Source of the DNA: Legionellales bacterium
Lineage (GTDB): Bacteria > Pseudomonadota > Gammaproteobacteria > Berkiellales > Berkiellaceae
Length of the DNA stretch: 28,301 nt
Direction of reading: 5' to 3'
NCBI GenBank assembly: GCA_023266435.1
Contig: JAHFQF010000005.1
Coordinates: 1 to 28,301, forward strand
In this document: one piece after another, positions 15,312-23,206 of the stretch
Numbering within the stretch: position 1 is the stretch's first letter
How the letters are laid out: every line of letters starts with the position of its first letter
Made by a program: the position numbers and the translations under genes
The notes under the pieces: generated by a model
Seen by the model: only the letters and a program-made list of their open reading frames with translations
The model's database searches: none
What the model was told of the DNA's origin: nothing

Positions 15312-15431
15312 TGTTGCGCTACAGTATACGCACCCTGGAAAATCCATTGAGCGGATTGAAATCAGATGGCTAGATGTTTGTTAGGTATTTTGCTAAAATA
15401 AAAAGAGGTTGATTTAAAAAGAAAATGTAAT

Positions 15432-16454
15432 ATGTCAGGATTACAGCGCTTTATTACAGCGCAAGATCGCACTTCAAATGGCTATAAAGATGCACTTGCA
15501 GAAATTCGCAAGGGTCACAAGACCAGTCATTGGATCTGGTACATTTTTCCACAAATTACAGGGCTCAGCGATAAGCCCAGTGACAACACTCGATTGTATG
15601 CCCTCCAATCTTTTCAAGAAGCCAAAGCGTATTTAAAACATGCGTTATTGCGTCAACGCCTGTTAGAGATTACTCAAGCTGCTTACACAGCTTTAGCTAC
15701 TGGAAAAACAAAAACAATCCTAGCGCTGCTGTCCTCACAAATTGACGTTACAAAATTTCAAGCGTCGATGACTTTATTCTTATTAGCGGCGTATGAAAAT
15801 GGTGATACAGAAGCATATCAATGTTTTAAAGCGGTATTAGAAAAGGCGTATTCTGCGGGCGCATTACACCTTGCAACCCTTGATGAAATAGAAACAGAGC
15901 TTTCAGCTGATTTAAAAGAGTATCAATTATCCAAAGAGATGCCAGTTAACATATTGAGTGTGGTGGATCGGAATGAGCCTCAGCCAGCCCCCACTTTTCC
16001 GATTCCCAAGCATTTACCACCAATTCTAATTGCTGATCAATCACCCTTCAATCAGGAAGATCGCGCACTCTCTACAGTGTTAGATCAGGCTTTTCAATTT
16101 TCACTGCCAGAACGTTTTTTTCAATGGCTCTATAATCTGACACATGCCAAAGAAAAGGAATTTCATAGAGCAGAGTATCAGAAAGCATTATTAATAAATT
16201 TAAAGACCCCAATATCAGTACAATCTAGAGGATGGTTATGGCTGATGGGGCTAAAAAAAATGTCTCAAAAAATAGCACAGATCTCACGAGATCAAACACG
16301 TAGCATGCAAACGATGCCTTCATTGCATTATAGTGATGGTGCTGCTGACACGCAGGCATCAGTGGGCACATGTACTGTTGCTGACTCTCTAGTCGGTGCT
16401 ATAGATCCTCAAGCGGTTGACCCGTCTTTAAAAAAAACAGGCCTTAGAAAATAA
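15432..16454 (+). CDS. DUF1810 domain protein with an unrecognised C-terminal extension
   Basis: 340 residues. The N-terminal 145 or so match the DUF1810 family: LQRFITAQDRTSNGYKDALA, KTSHWIWYIFPQITGL, then YALQSFQEAKAYL and FQASMTLFLLAA. Members are normally about 140-150 residues, so the second half (about 165-340) is extra. This part starts with a Pro-rich linker (EPQPAPTFPIPKHLPP), has a helical middle containing SLPERFFQWLYNLTHAKEKE, and ends in a polar, low-complexity tail. I cannot assign the extension. No good ribosome site is seen; the bases before the ATG are A-rich. No signal peptide. The biochemical role of DUF1810 is not established here. Confidence 0.75.
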   Translation: MSGLQRFITAQDRTSNGYKDALAEIRKGHKTSHWIWYIFPQITGLSDKPSDNTRLYALQSFQEAKAYLKHALLRQRLLEITQAAYTALATGKTKTILALLSSQIDVTKFQASMTLFLLAAYENGDTEAYQCFKAVLEKAYSAGALHLATLDEIETELSADLKEYQLSKEMPVNILSVVDRNEPQPAPTFPIPKHLPPILIADQSPFNQEDRALSTVLDQAFQFSLPERFFQWLYNLTHAKEKEFHRAEYQKALLINLKTPISVQSRGWLWLMGLKKMSQKIAQISRDQTRSMQTMPSLHYSDGAADTQASVGTCTVADSLVGAIDPQAVDPSLKKTGLRK

Positions 16455-16461
16455 ACTATTG

Positions 16462-16872
16462 TTATTTATAAAGTGATAATTTTTTTGTGATCTGACTGAC
16501 GATTTCCCACGGCCCAAATAAAACTGCTCCATAATAAATGAGTTGATCTTCAGATTTTTCTAACGTATTAGCCAGTTGCTCCTGATACCCCCCACCAGTC
16601 ATTGTATTTAGAAAAGCGCCAAATTGAATCGTATGCTCTTTGGCAGCTTGGACCGTTTTTCTGATCTCACCAGACTTTCCACGCAAAATGATAAACGGAA
16701 TTTGAGAGATGTTGGGATAAGTATTACCATGGTTATCTTGGTAATTATCTAATCTCAGTTGAGTATTGTCTAATTGAGCGCCTAAACCAATGGTCATGTG
16801 TGCAATGGCATTCATTGCAACGCCTGTTTCAATGTCTTTGTTAACGATTGCTACTAATTTATTTTCAAACAT
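16462..16872 (-). CDS. DUF2000 family protein
   Basis: 136 residues from the ATG at 16872 (MFENKLVAIVNKD), preceded by AGAGAGAAA. An upstream in-frame extension to 16923 runs into a palindromic repeat remnant and is rejected. The sequence LVAIVNKDIETGVAMNAIAHMTIGLGA followed by a late KEHTIQFGAFLNTMTGG pattern is that of the DUF2000 family, a small fold related to peptidyl-tRNA hydrolase 2. Function is not established. It converges with the DUF1810 gene, the two stops being 7 bases apart. Confidence 0.82.
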   Translation of the reverse strand: MFENKLVAIVNKDIETGVAMNAIAHMTIGLGAQLDNTQLRLDNYQDNHGNTYPNISQIPFIILRGKSGEIRKTVQAAKEHTIQFGAFLNTMTGGGYQEQLANTLEKSEDQLIYYGAVLFGPWEIVSQITKKLSLYK

Positions 16873-17243
16873 TATTTTATTTCTCTCTGTCATATGGGGC
16901 GTCCCTGCGCCAAATGGCCTCAAAAAACTTCTCTCTAGCTGGGATGCATTTATTATAAAAGCGAGCTAGAGGAAATATAAAGCCAAGCCTTGCCTGTTTT
17001 AGGTTGGAGTTACTATAAGGTGATTTTGCTAAAAAAATAGATATATGTGCTCGCCCCTACTGGGGGAGGAGATGAACTAGGAGTAAAGCTTGGAAAATTT
17101 GTTTGTCTCTAATAGACATGGTATCGGTCTCGTCATAAAAAATGATAGTAAACTGATGCTGTATTAATATATACCGAGTCTATGGTTTGAAGTCAACTTC
17201 TGGTGTGTTGAAATATTACGTGCATGTCCTGTCATTGCAATAC
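16873..17243. other. Intergenic region with repeat remnant and promoter-like palindrome
   Basis: This gap lies upstream of the DUF2000 gene and beyond the end of the alkD-type gene. It holds a half copy of the 95-bp repeat (16892-16950) and an 8-bp perfect inverted repeat, CTCTAGCT (16933-16940) with AGCTAGAG (16964-16971), that brackets a minus-strand TATAAT (16957-16952). Between 17040 and 17070 there is a CCCC-TACT-GGGG hairpin. I see no gene in it. Confidence 0.5.
16892..16950. repeat. Half copy (right side) of the palindromic dispersed repeat
   Basis: The stretch from ATATGGGGCG to GGGATGCAT aligns with the right half of copy 2 (9481-9540), including CCTGCGCCAAATGG and CTCAAAA, and continuing through the arm to GATGCAT. 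The left half is missing or diverged. It touches the 5' side of the DUF2000 gene. Confidence 0.65.
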
Positions 17244-17963
17244 TCATATTTTTTGAGACACTTTTTTCTGCAGTAAGTAGCGTTTTCTTTGTGTCTCAGG
17301 GAATTTCTCGATGGCATACCTTAGCATGGTTCTTGGCATCTGATCAGCATGTTGCTCAAGAAAAACGATGAGCTCAGTGACAGAGCGCTTGCCTGTCTCA
17401 CGGAGCATCCAACCCACTGCTTTATGGATTAAGTCTTGATCATCCTGCAGTAAGAGTTTTCCAATTTTAAACGTCCAGCTTAGCTCATTGTTTCGAATAA
17501 AATACCAGGTGGAAACAATAGCAATCCGGCGTTCCCATAGACTGTCGGATTTTGCTAAAGTGAGCAATATACTTTTATCGCCTTGAAATAGGTGAGCACC
17601 TAAAATCAAGTGCGCAGAGGCATCTACTAAGTTCCAATTGTTCACATGTTTCAAATGTTTCATATAAAACTGATAGCATGCTGTTCGCTGGTTATCATTG
17701 GTGGTTTGATATTGATGGGTCAAAATAAATAGCGCCAGTAAGCGTTCTTCATTCATTGGAGAGCATAGAAAAGTTAGGAGAGCAGTATGCGATAAATCTT
17801 TAAATTGTTTGGCGATTTTTCTCAAATCAGCGACAGCAATACCAAGAAATTTATCGTGTTCAGCATATTGGCCAGGGCCAGTTTTGAAAAATAGGCATAA
17901 ATTGTCTTTGGGAGAGCGCGAAGCTTGAGTTAATAGAGACTGAATTGCCTGCACTTTATTCAT
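17244..17963 (-). CDS. DNA alkylation repair enzyme, AlkD type
   Basis: A 239-residue HEAT-repeat protein that removes positively charged alkylated bases such as 7-methylguanine and 3-methyladenine in characterised AlkD enzymes. Motifs: GPGQYAEHDKFLGIAVADLRKIAK near 29-52, NNWNLVDASAHLILG (the WNLVD block with catalytic Asp) near 115, WERRIAIVSTWYFIR near 148, HKAVGWMLRETGKR near 190 and MPRTMLRYAIEKFP near 214. These fit the family through the full length. The start overlaps the upstream secreted-protein gene by 8 bases, so the two are coupled. With phrB and mutM in the window it adds to the DNA repair content. Confidence 0.92.
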   Translation of the reverse strand: MNKVQAIQSLLTQASRSPKDNLCLFFKTGPGQYAEHDKFLGIAVADLRKIAKQFKDLSHTALLTFLCSPMNEERLLALFILTHQYQTTNDNQRTACYQFYMKHLKHVNNWNLVDASAHLILGAHLFQGDKSILLTLAKSDSLWERRIAIVSTWYFIRNNELSWTFKIGKLLLQDDQDLIHKAVGWMLRETGKRSVTELIVFLEQHADQMPRTMLRYAIEKFPETQRKRYLLQKKVSQKI

Positions 17964-18537
17964 CGTTAAAATGGCACCCTTGCGGTTTGTAAATTTTTAT
18001 AAAATAAGGAGGTTTTGATTCGACGGGGAAGAATTTTTTTAAGTGCTCAGTACGCTTGAAATCAACAACGCCATATTGGGAATAGTGTTGCTTTTGTTTT
18101 TGCCAGGTCATGCCCTCTCCTGAGTAATCAATTTCATGCCATTCTCGTCCAATGATATGTGAGGTATTATTATCAAAGGCAGGGGCATTTTTAAACTGAC
18201 AAAATTGTACGACGGCGTGTAAATAATGCGCCATGGACTCCGCTTCATCGAATGACACGTTTCTGAATTTTACGGCCATGAGTAATTCTAAAGTTGTTTT
18301 AGGTAAGTTCTCTTGTAGCGCGCTTAATTCAATTGGGCTCAGAGGGGTGTTGATTAGAAATATTTCGAGCGCTCGCGCAGAGTCTTCACTGAGTTTCATT
18401 TTAGGATCTTTCTGAGCGACGCGCTGCGCCAGAAGTGGGCATAGATTTTTCCAAGGCTCGGGTAGCTCACATTTTCTAGCAAACGCTAATTGAGTCGATA
18501 GTATAAAAAATAAGAGAGCAGTGATGATTTTTTTCAT
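17956..18537 (-). CDS. Secreted protein of unknown function
   Basis: 193 residues with a clear signal peptide: MKK, then a hydrophobic run ITALLFFILSTQL and AFA cleavage site before Arg21. The mature part, about 173 residues, has early cysteines (Cys23, Cys32), a third Cys near 113 and one near the end (GCHFNDE), which could form disulfides in the periplasm. Sequences include ALEIFLINTPLSPIELSALQ and IGREWHEIDYSGEGMTW. I recognise no family. Its end overlaps the alkD-type gene by 8 bases, an unusual pairing of an exported protein with a DNA repair enzyme. No transport or enzyme motif stands out. Confidence 0.75.
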   Translation of the reverse strand: MKKIITALLFFILSTQLAFARKCELPEPWKNLCPLLAQRVAQKDPKMKLSEDSARALEIFLINTPLSPIELSALQENLPKTTLELLMAVKFRNVSFDEAESMAHYLHAVVQFCQFKNAPAFDNNTSHIIGREWHEIDYSGEGMTWQKQKQHYSQYGVVDFKRTEHLKKFFPVESKPPYFIKIYKPQGCHFNDE

Positions 18538-18770
18538 GATTACTTATCGGCGTAATGATTCATATTCTCAAATAAAAAAAGCTATTTTAGCATTTACGGC
18601 TTAGCCTGCAACCTAAAAGAATATCTATGATTGACAGGATTTATGTTTATGCTAAGCTCAGCTTGATCTCTAGTCCAGAAATAGATTGATGCACTGCCAA
18701 CATAATATGTCGTATTGAGAATCACTCTTTTTAGCCTGGATTCTGTAAACAGCTTAACAAGGATAAATCC

Positions 18771-20171
18771 ATGTTTGTATTTGATCCTATCTTACTTGCT
18801 CGTATTCAGTTTGCCTTTACGATCAGTTTTCACATTGTATTTCCAGCCCTTACCATTGGGTTAGCAAGCTTTCTTGCAATGGTTGAGTGGCGTTGGCTAA
18901 AAACCAATGATCACCGCTTTCATGATATTTATAAATTTTGGGTAAAGATTTTTGCAGTGGCCTTTGGGATGGGGGTTGTATCTGGTGTTGTAATGTCCTA
19001 CCAATTCGGGACTAATTGGTCAGTCTTCTCGGATCGTGTAGCAAATGTACTAGGTCCATTGCTTGGATATGAAGTACTGACGGCATTTTTTCTAGAAGCG
19101 TCCTTTCTTGGCATCATGCTCTTTGGTTGGGGTAAAGTTAGCCGGCGTATGCATTTCTTTTCAACCTGTATTGTGGCAATTGGTACACTCATCTCCGCTT
19201 TTTGGATTTTAGCTGCCAACAGTTGGATGCAAACCCCACAAGGTTTTGAAATCGGGGCAGATGGCCGTCTGAATCCAACCAGTTGGTTAGAAATTATCTT
19301 TAACCCGTCTTTTCCTTATCGTTATCTACACATGGTGACAGCTGCCTATTTGAGTACAGCATTTGTGGTTGGCGGTGTGGGTGCATTTTATTTATGGCGA
19401 AAACGTCATACTTCCCAAGCACGCATTATGTTAGGGATGGCAACCATCATGGCTGCGGTGGTTGCGCCTATACAAGTCTTGATTGGCGATCTGCATGGCC
19501 TCAATACGCTTGAGTACCAACCTGCTAAAGTAGCGGCGATGGAGGGGCTGTGGAACACTGAAAAAGGTGCAGATTTATTATTATTTGCTCTGCCAGATCA
19601 AGACAACGAAATGAATCATCATGAAATCAGAATTCCAAAGCTTGCCAGCTTAATTCTCACACACGATGCTGAAGGTGAAATCAAAGGATTAAAAGAGTGG
19701 AAGAAAGAGGATAGGCCGCCCGTAGCATGGGTTTTTTGGTCATTTCGTATCATGGTCGGTTTGGGTGTGTTAATGGTGCTTATTGGTCTTGCCAGTGCGA
19801 TACAGTATTTCCGTGGAAAACTATTTGAGAGTCGTTTTCTACATGGTTGGTGGATGCTCATGATGCCTTCGGGTTTCATTGCATTGCTGGCAGGTTGGTT
19901 TGTGACTGAAATTGGCCGGCAACCTTATACGGCCTATGGAATTATTCGCACTGCAGAGTCAGTCTCTCCTGCTATTTTAGGACCGCAGGTTGCTTGGTCG
20001 CTGCTTGCGTTTGTCGTGATGTATACCTTCGTTTTTGGTGCGGGCAGTTATTACATTTTAAAGCTCATTGCTAAAGGAGTCCCTGCAGCCCAAGACAAGG
20101 AGCAATATTACAAACACAGTATGGAAGCCTCCATTGTTCACACACCTACGCAAGGGGACACACATGTTTGA
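18771..20171 (+). CDS. cydA: Cytochrome bd-type ubiquinol oxidase subunit I, short Q-loop (CIO type)
   Basis: Catalytic subunit of a quinol oxidase in the inner membrane, reducing oxygen to water. 466 residues and about nine membrane helices, shorter than E. coli CydA (522) because the Q-loop is short, as in cyanide-insensitive oxidases. Heme ligand His21 in FTISFHIVFPALTIG; a further His in YRYLHMVTAAYL; the GWFVTEIGRQPY block is the quinol/heme region. The middle segment QPAKVAAMEGLWNTEKGADL also fits CioA. Its stop overlaps the cydB start by 8 bases. Expected to be used at low oxygen or under respiratory inhibition. Confidence 0.95.
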   Translation: MFVFDPILLARIQFAFTISFHIVFPALTIGLASFLAMVEWRWLKTNDHRFHDIYKFWVKIFAVAFGMGVVSGVVMSYQFGTNWSVFSDRVANVLGPLLGYEVLTAFFLEASFLGIMLFGWGKVSRRMHFFSTCIVAIGTLISAFWILAANSWMQTPQGFEIGADGRLNPTSWLEIIFNPSFPYRYLHMVTAAYLSTAFVVGGVGAFYLWRKRHTSQARIMLGMATIMAAVVAPIQVLIGDLHGLNTLEYQPAKVAAMEGLWNTEKGADLLLFALPDQDNEMNHHEIRIPKLASLILTHDAEGEIKGLKEWKKEDRPPVAWVFWSFRIMVGLGVLMVLIGLASAIQYFRGKLFESRFLHGWWMLMMPSGFIALLAGWFVTEIGRQPYTAYGIIRTAESVSPAILGPQVAWSLLAFVVMYTFVFGAGSYYILKLIAKGVPAAQDKEQYYKHSMEASIVHTPTQGDTHV

Positions 20172-21186
20172 TTTATCTTCGTCGATAGATTTACCCTTGA
20201 TTTGGGGTGTATTGATCGCCACCGCTGTTTTTCTTTATGTCTTATTGGATGGTTTTGATTTGGGTATTGGAATCCTTTTTCCTTTTGCGCCCTCAGACAA
20301 ATGCCGTAATCGCATGATGAATTCGATTGCGCCCTTTTGGGATGGTAATGAAACCTGGTTAGTATTAGGCGGAGGGGGGCTTTTTGCCGCGTTTCCGCTG
20401 GCTTACGCTATCTTAATGCCTGCTTTTTATATGCCGATTATCCTCATGTTACTGGGCCTTATCATGAGAGGGGTAGCTTTTGAATTTCGGTTTAAAGCAG
20501 AAGGTAGCTCACGTCGTTTATGGGATTACACTTTTCATGTTGGCTCACTGGTCGCTGCGTTCTGTCAGGGAATTATTTTAGGTGCGTTTGTGCAAGGAGT
20601 GGCTGTCACCGGACGTCATTTTTCAGGAGGCCCATTTGATTGGGCAACCGGATTCAGCGTCATGACCGGCATTGCAGTTGTGTTTGGTTATGCACTATTG
20701 GGCTCAACTTGGCTCGTGATGAAAGCAGAAGACATTACTCAAACATGGGCACGGCAAGTGGCGGCCTACGTGCAAGGATTCGTCGGTATCTTTATGGCTT
20801 TAGTCAGTATCAGTATGCCACTGATGAATGCCCAAGTGAGGACCTTCTGGTTTAGTACACCGAATTTTTACTATTTATTATCTATCCCATTATTGACCAT
20901 AGGGTTATTTTCTTTTTTATGGTTGGATCTGCATCGCGCTAAACGCGAGTATCGTCCATTTTTTCTGAGCATTGCTATTTTTTTAATGGGTTATTTAGGA
21001 TTAGGCATCAGCATCTATCCCTGGCTTATCCCTTTTAAATATACCCTATGGGATGCAGCGGCATCAGGTCCTGGATTGTCTTTGCTGTTGGTGGGCGTGA
21101 TACCACTGTTGCCTTTAATTTTAGGCTATACGGGATATTGTTATTATATTTTCCGAGGTAAGACCGATCATGAGCATCACTATTAG
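20164..21186 (+). CDS. cydB: Cytochrome bd-type ubiquinol oxidase subunit II
   Basis: 340 residues with about eight membrane helices. Begins LPLIWGVLIATAVFLYVLLDGFDLGIGILFP and has NSIAPFWDGNETWLVLGGGGLFAAFP, both highly characteristic of CydB. The start at 20164, inside the cydA end and after AAGGGGA, is chosen; a longer frame from 20068 lies fully inside cydA and has no CydB content. It overlaps the following small membrane protein gene by 17 bases. Forms the heterodimeric core with CydA. Confidence 0.95.
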   Translation: MFDLSSSIDLPLIWGVLIATAVFLYVLLDGFDLGIGILFPFAPSDKCRNRMMNSIAPFWDGNETWLVLGGGGLFAAFPLAYAILMPAFYMPIILMLLGLIMRGVAFEFRFKAEGSSRRLWDYTFHVGSLVAAFCQGIILGAFVQGVAVTGRHFSGGPFDWATGFSVMTGIAVVFGYALLGSTWLVMKAEDITQTWARQVAAYVQGFVGIFMALVSISMPLMNAQVRTFWFSTPNFYYLLSIPLLTIGLFSFLWLDLHRAKREYRPFFLSIAIFLMGYLGLGISIYPWLIPFKYTLWDAAASGPGLSLLLVGVIPLLPLILGYTGYCYYIFRGKTDHEHHY

Positions 21187-21325
21187 ACAAGCCATAACAT
21201 CCTGGTTAGAGGGACATCCTAAAACCAAGCAGTGGTTATGGTTTATGTGCTTATGGGTAGGAGGACTGGTGACTGTAGTCAGTCTTACTTATCCCATTAA
21301 ATTAGTCGTGCATTATTTAAAATGA
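21170..21325 (+). CDS. Small membrane protein of DUF2474/CydX type
   Basis: A 51-residue ORF starting inside the cydB end: MSITIRQAITSWLEGHPK, then a single hydrophobic helix rich in Trp (QWLWFMCLWVGGLVTVVSL) and a short basic tail. Its position after cydB, length and single helix match the small third subunits of bd oxidases, and the WLWF...W.GG pattern fits DUF2474, which accompanies CIO-type oxidases. It probably stabilises the CydAB complex or its hemes. Overlap with cydB indicates coupled translation. Confidence 0.8.
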   Translation: MSITIRQAITSWLEGHPKTKQWLWFMCLWVGGLVTVVSLTYPIKLVVHYLK

Positions 21326-21348
21326 TAAAAAAGCTGTGAATGCAATGC

Positions 21349-21792
21349 TTATCTTAAAAATTTTTTCATCAAGATGTGCGGTATAGTGCATTTCTCAAAA
21401 TAGTCGCCTTCCGTAGTATACTGATTTTTAAGATAGAAATTGACAGCCGAATCACGTGCATGACAGTAAATCCATTCGAATCCTTCTGACTTGGCATATG
21501 CCTCACAAAATTTCACCATTTGAGAGCCTAGACCACTACCTCGTAAATTTTCTTTGACAGCGACACGCTGCATTTTGCAATATTCTCCCTCTGGCACCAA
21601 GGAAGCCGTGGCAAGCATATCCGATCCCTGTAGACCAACCACATGGATATGATCTTTTTCTTGAGCCAATTCTTCAGGCTGAAACGTGAGACCTAATGGT
21701 GTGCGCAATACTGCCTGACGCAACGCAGTTGCAGCGATATACTCAGGAGAGCCATAGGTTACAACTTTAAATACAACGTTGTCATCAAGCAT
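21349..21792 (-). CDS. GNAT family N-acetyltransferase
   Basis: 147 residues with a central acetyl-CoA motif MQRVAVKENLRGSGLGSQMVKFCEAYAKSEGF (about 74-105) and a closing NFYLKNQYTTEGDYF, the usual GNAT end. Similar in plan to ElaA-like and other short acetyltransferases. The substrate is unknown. The gene lies 14 bases after the threonine aldolase-family gene on the same strand, so they likely form an operon. Confidence 0.87.
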   Translation of the reverse strand: MLDDNVVFKVVTYGSPEYIAATALRQAVLRTPLGLTFQPEELAQEKDHIHVVGLQGSDMLATASLVPEGEYCKMQRVAVKENLRGSGLGSQMVKFCEAYAKSEGFEWIYCHARDSAVNFYLKNQYTTEGDYFEKCTIPHILMKKFLR

Positions 21793-21806
21793 GCGTAAGT
21801 TGTCCT

Positions 21807-22850
21807 CTATAATGCAGCAGGTAGTTCAGCCAAAAAATCATCCACAGCAGATGCTTTGGTTGCCCAAGAGGTCACTAATCGGATAGCAGAATGCTCTGCA
21901 TCTATTTTTGACCAAACATAAAAACCATAATTGATTTTTAATTGTTCAATGACAGTATTCGGTAAAATAGGAAAAATTTGATTCGTTGAAGAGGCACTCA
22001 AAAACGGGTAGCCTTTTTTTCTAATGCCTGCTGACAATTTTTCTGCCATGGCATTGGCATGTTTGGCCAGATCAAAGTATAAATCTTGTTTAAACAATTC
22101 AAGAAACTGGGTGCCTAGGATGCGTCCTTTTGCAAGTAATGCACCGCGTTGCTTTAGATGGTATCTAAAGTTTGCTTTGAGCACTGGATTGTTGATAATG
22201 ATTGCTTCACCTAATAGCGCGCCATTTTTCGTGCCACCGATATAAAACATATCAACAAACTGTGATAACTCGCATAAGGTAATGTCTGATTCAGTAGAGG
22301 CAAGTGCCGATCCTAATCGAGCGCCATCCACATAGAGATAGAGTTGGTTTTTTCTACAAGTCTCAGCAATCGCTTGGATTTCTTTTTTTTGATAGATCGT
22401 CCCAACTTCTGTGGCTTGAGAAATGAAAACAGCACGAGGTTTTACCATGTGCTCATCAGTATGTGTATCTAGAATATGCTGAATATCTGTAGGTAGAAGC
22501 TTCCCATCAGTCACAGGAGTGATGTTGATTTTATGGCCAGTAGCCTCAATTGCTCCCGTTTCATGAACTGAGATATGCCCTGATGCAGGCGCAATCACAG
22601 ACTCATACGATTGTAACATGGCCGAAAACGCAAGCAGGTTTGCTTGAGTACCACCTGATACAAAATGTATGTCGGCTTCTGGATTGCCTATTTTCTCCTG
22701 CAAAAGAGAAACCGCCTCTCTACAAATAGAATCATTGCCATAACCAGGCTCCTGAACCAAATTACTATGGCTTAATGCCGCTAAAATTTGAGGGTGTGCA
22801 CCCTCCGAGTAATCATTAAAGAAACTATATTGGTAAGGCGCGTCGGTCAT
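21807..22850 (-). CDS. Threonine aldolase family PLP enzyme (beta-eliminating lyase fold)
   Basis: 347 residues. PLP lysine is in DMFYIGGTKNGALLGEA, with the Asp of LYLYVDGARLGSALA binding the pyridine ring and HISVHETGAIEATGHK near the substrate site. These motifs define low-specificity L-threonine aldolases, which cleave L-threonine (or allo-threonine) to glycine and acetaldehyde. The opening FFNDYSEGAHPQIL also fits (usual FxSDx-type start). Length is normal. It is upstream of the GNAT gene on the same strand and divergent from the kinase-like genes. Confidence 0.9.
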   Translation of the reverse strand: MTDAPYQYSFFNDYSEGAHPQILAALSHSNLVQEPGYGNDSICREAVSLLQEKIGNPEADIHFVSGGTQANLLAFSAMLQSYESVIAPASGHISVHETGAIEATGHKINITPVTDGKLLPTDIQHILDTHTDEHMVKPRAVFISQATEVGTIYQKKEIQAIAETCRKNQLYLYVDGARLGSALASTESDITLCELSQFVDMFYIGGTKNGALLGEAIIINNPVLKANFRYHLKQRGALLAKGRILGTQFLELFKQDLYFDLAKHANAMAEKLSAGIRKKGYPFLSASSTNQIFPILPNTVIEQLKINYGFYVWSKIDAEHSAIRLVTSWATKASAVDDFLAELPAAL

Positions 22851-23206
22851 GATATCGCCACTTATAGAAAATTGGGTTTGATTATGCGCTTACTGGACTG
22901 CAGATCTCTACTAATATGTCATGGAGGTCTTCCACATTAGCAATGTGTTGATTCTAACAGATCCCAAGAGTAGAGTGCTAGATTGCTCTCAATAGAGTGT
23001 ATTCACTTATTTCATTAGTTTTTCTATGTACAGGCTTCTGCACTCACTCGAATGCCCTCCTCATGGTTAGTTAGGTATCAATCGAACGAAAAGGCGCGGT
23101 GTTTTAGAGGGGATAAGTAGTAAGAGGCGTGATAAAATATACGCATACCATCATTATTTCAATATGCTTGAGGCTGGGCCGAGCCTTTTTCTGTAAGAGG
23201 TGCTTA
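22851..23206. other. Intergenic region before the kinase-like genes
   Basis: Divergent gap between the threonine aldolase gene and the kinase-like gene. Near its right end it has a terminator-like hairpin (23171-23190). A TAAAAT element near 23130 could be a -10 box but has no convincing -35. I see no gene or RNA in the rest. Confidence 0.4.
23164..23196 (+). promoter_or_regulatory. Terminator-like hairpin and 10-codon ORF just before the kinase-like gene
   Basis: AGGCT (23171-23175) and AGCCT (23182-23186) form a stem around GGGCCG, followed by TTTT, as in a weak intrinsic terminator. The stem is inside a small ORF, MLEAGPSLFL (23164-23196), which ends 10 bases before the next start. It could be an attenuator or a chance arrangement. 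Confidence 0.3.

Noticed and set aside
16873..16923. N-terminal extension of the DUF2000 protein
   Set aside because: It is made from the remnant of the palindromic repeat, and a family-like start with a purine-rich ribosome site exists at 16872.
20068..20163. N-terminal extension of cydB
   Set aside because: It is the cydA coding sequence read in another frame; CydB begins at 20164.
23129..23206. N-terminal extension of the protein kinase-like gene
   Set aside because: No ribosome site, and it would cover a terminator-like hairpin; the ATG at 23207 has AAGAGG upstream. A small membrane-anchor role of the extension cannot be fully excluded.
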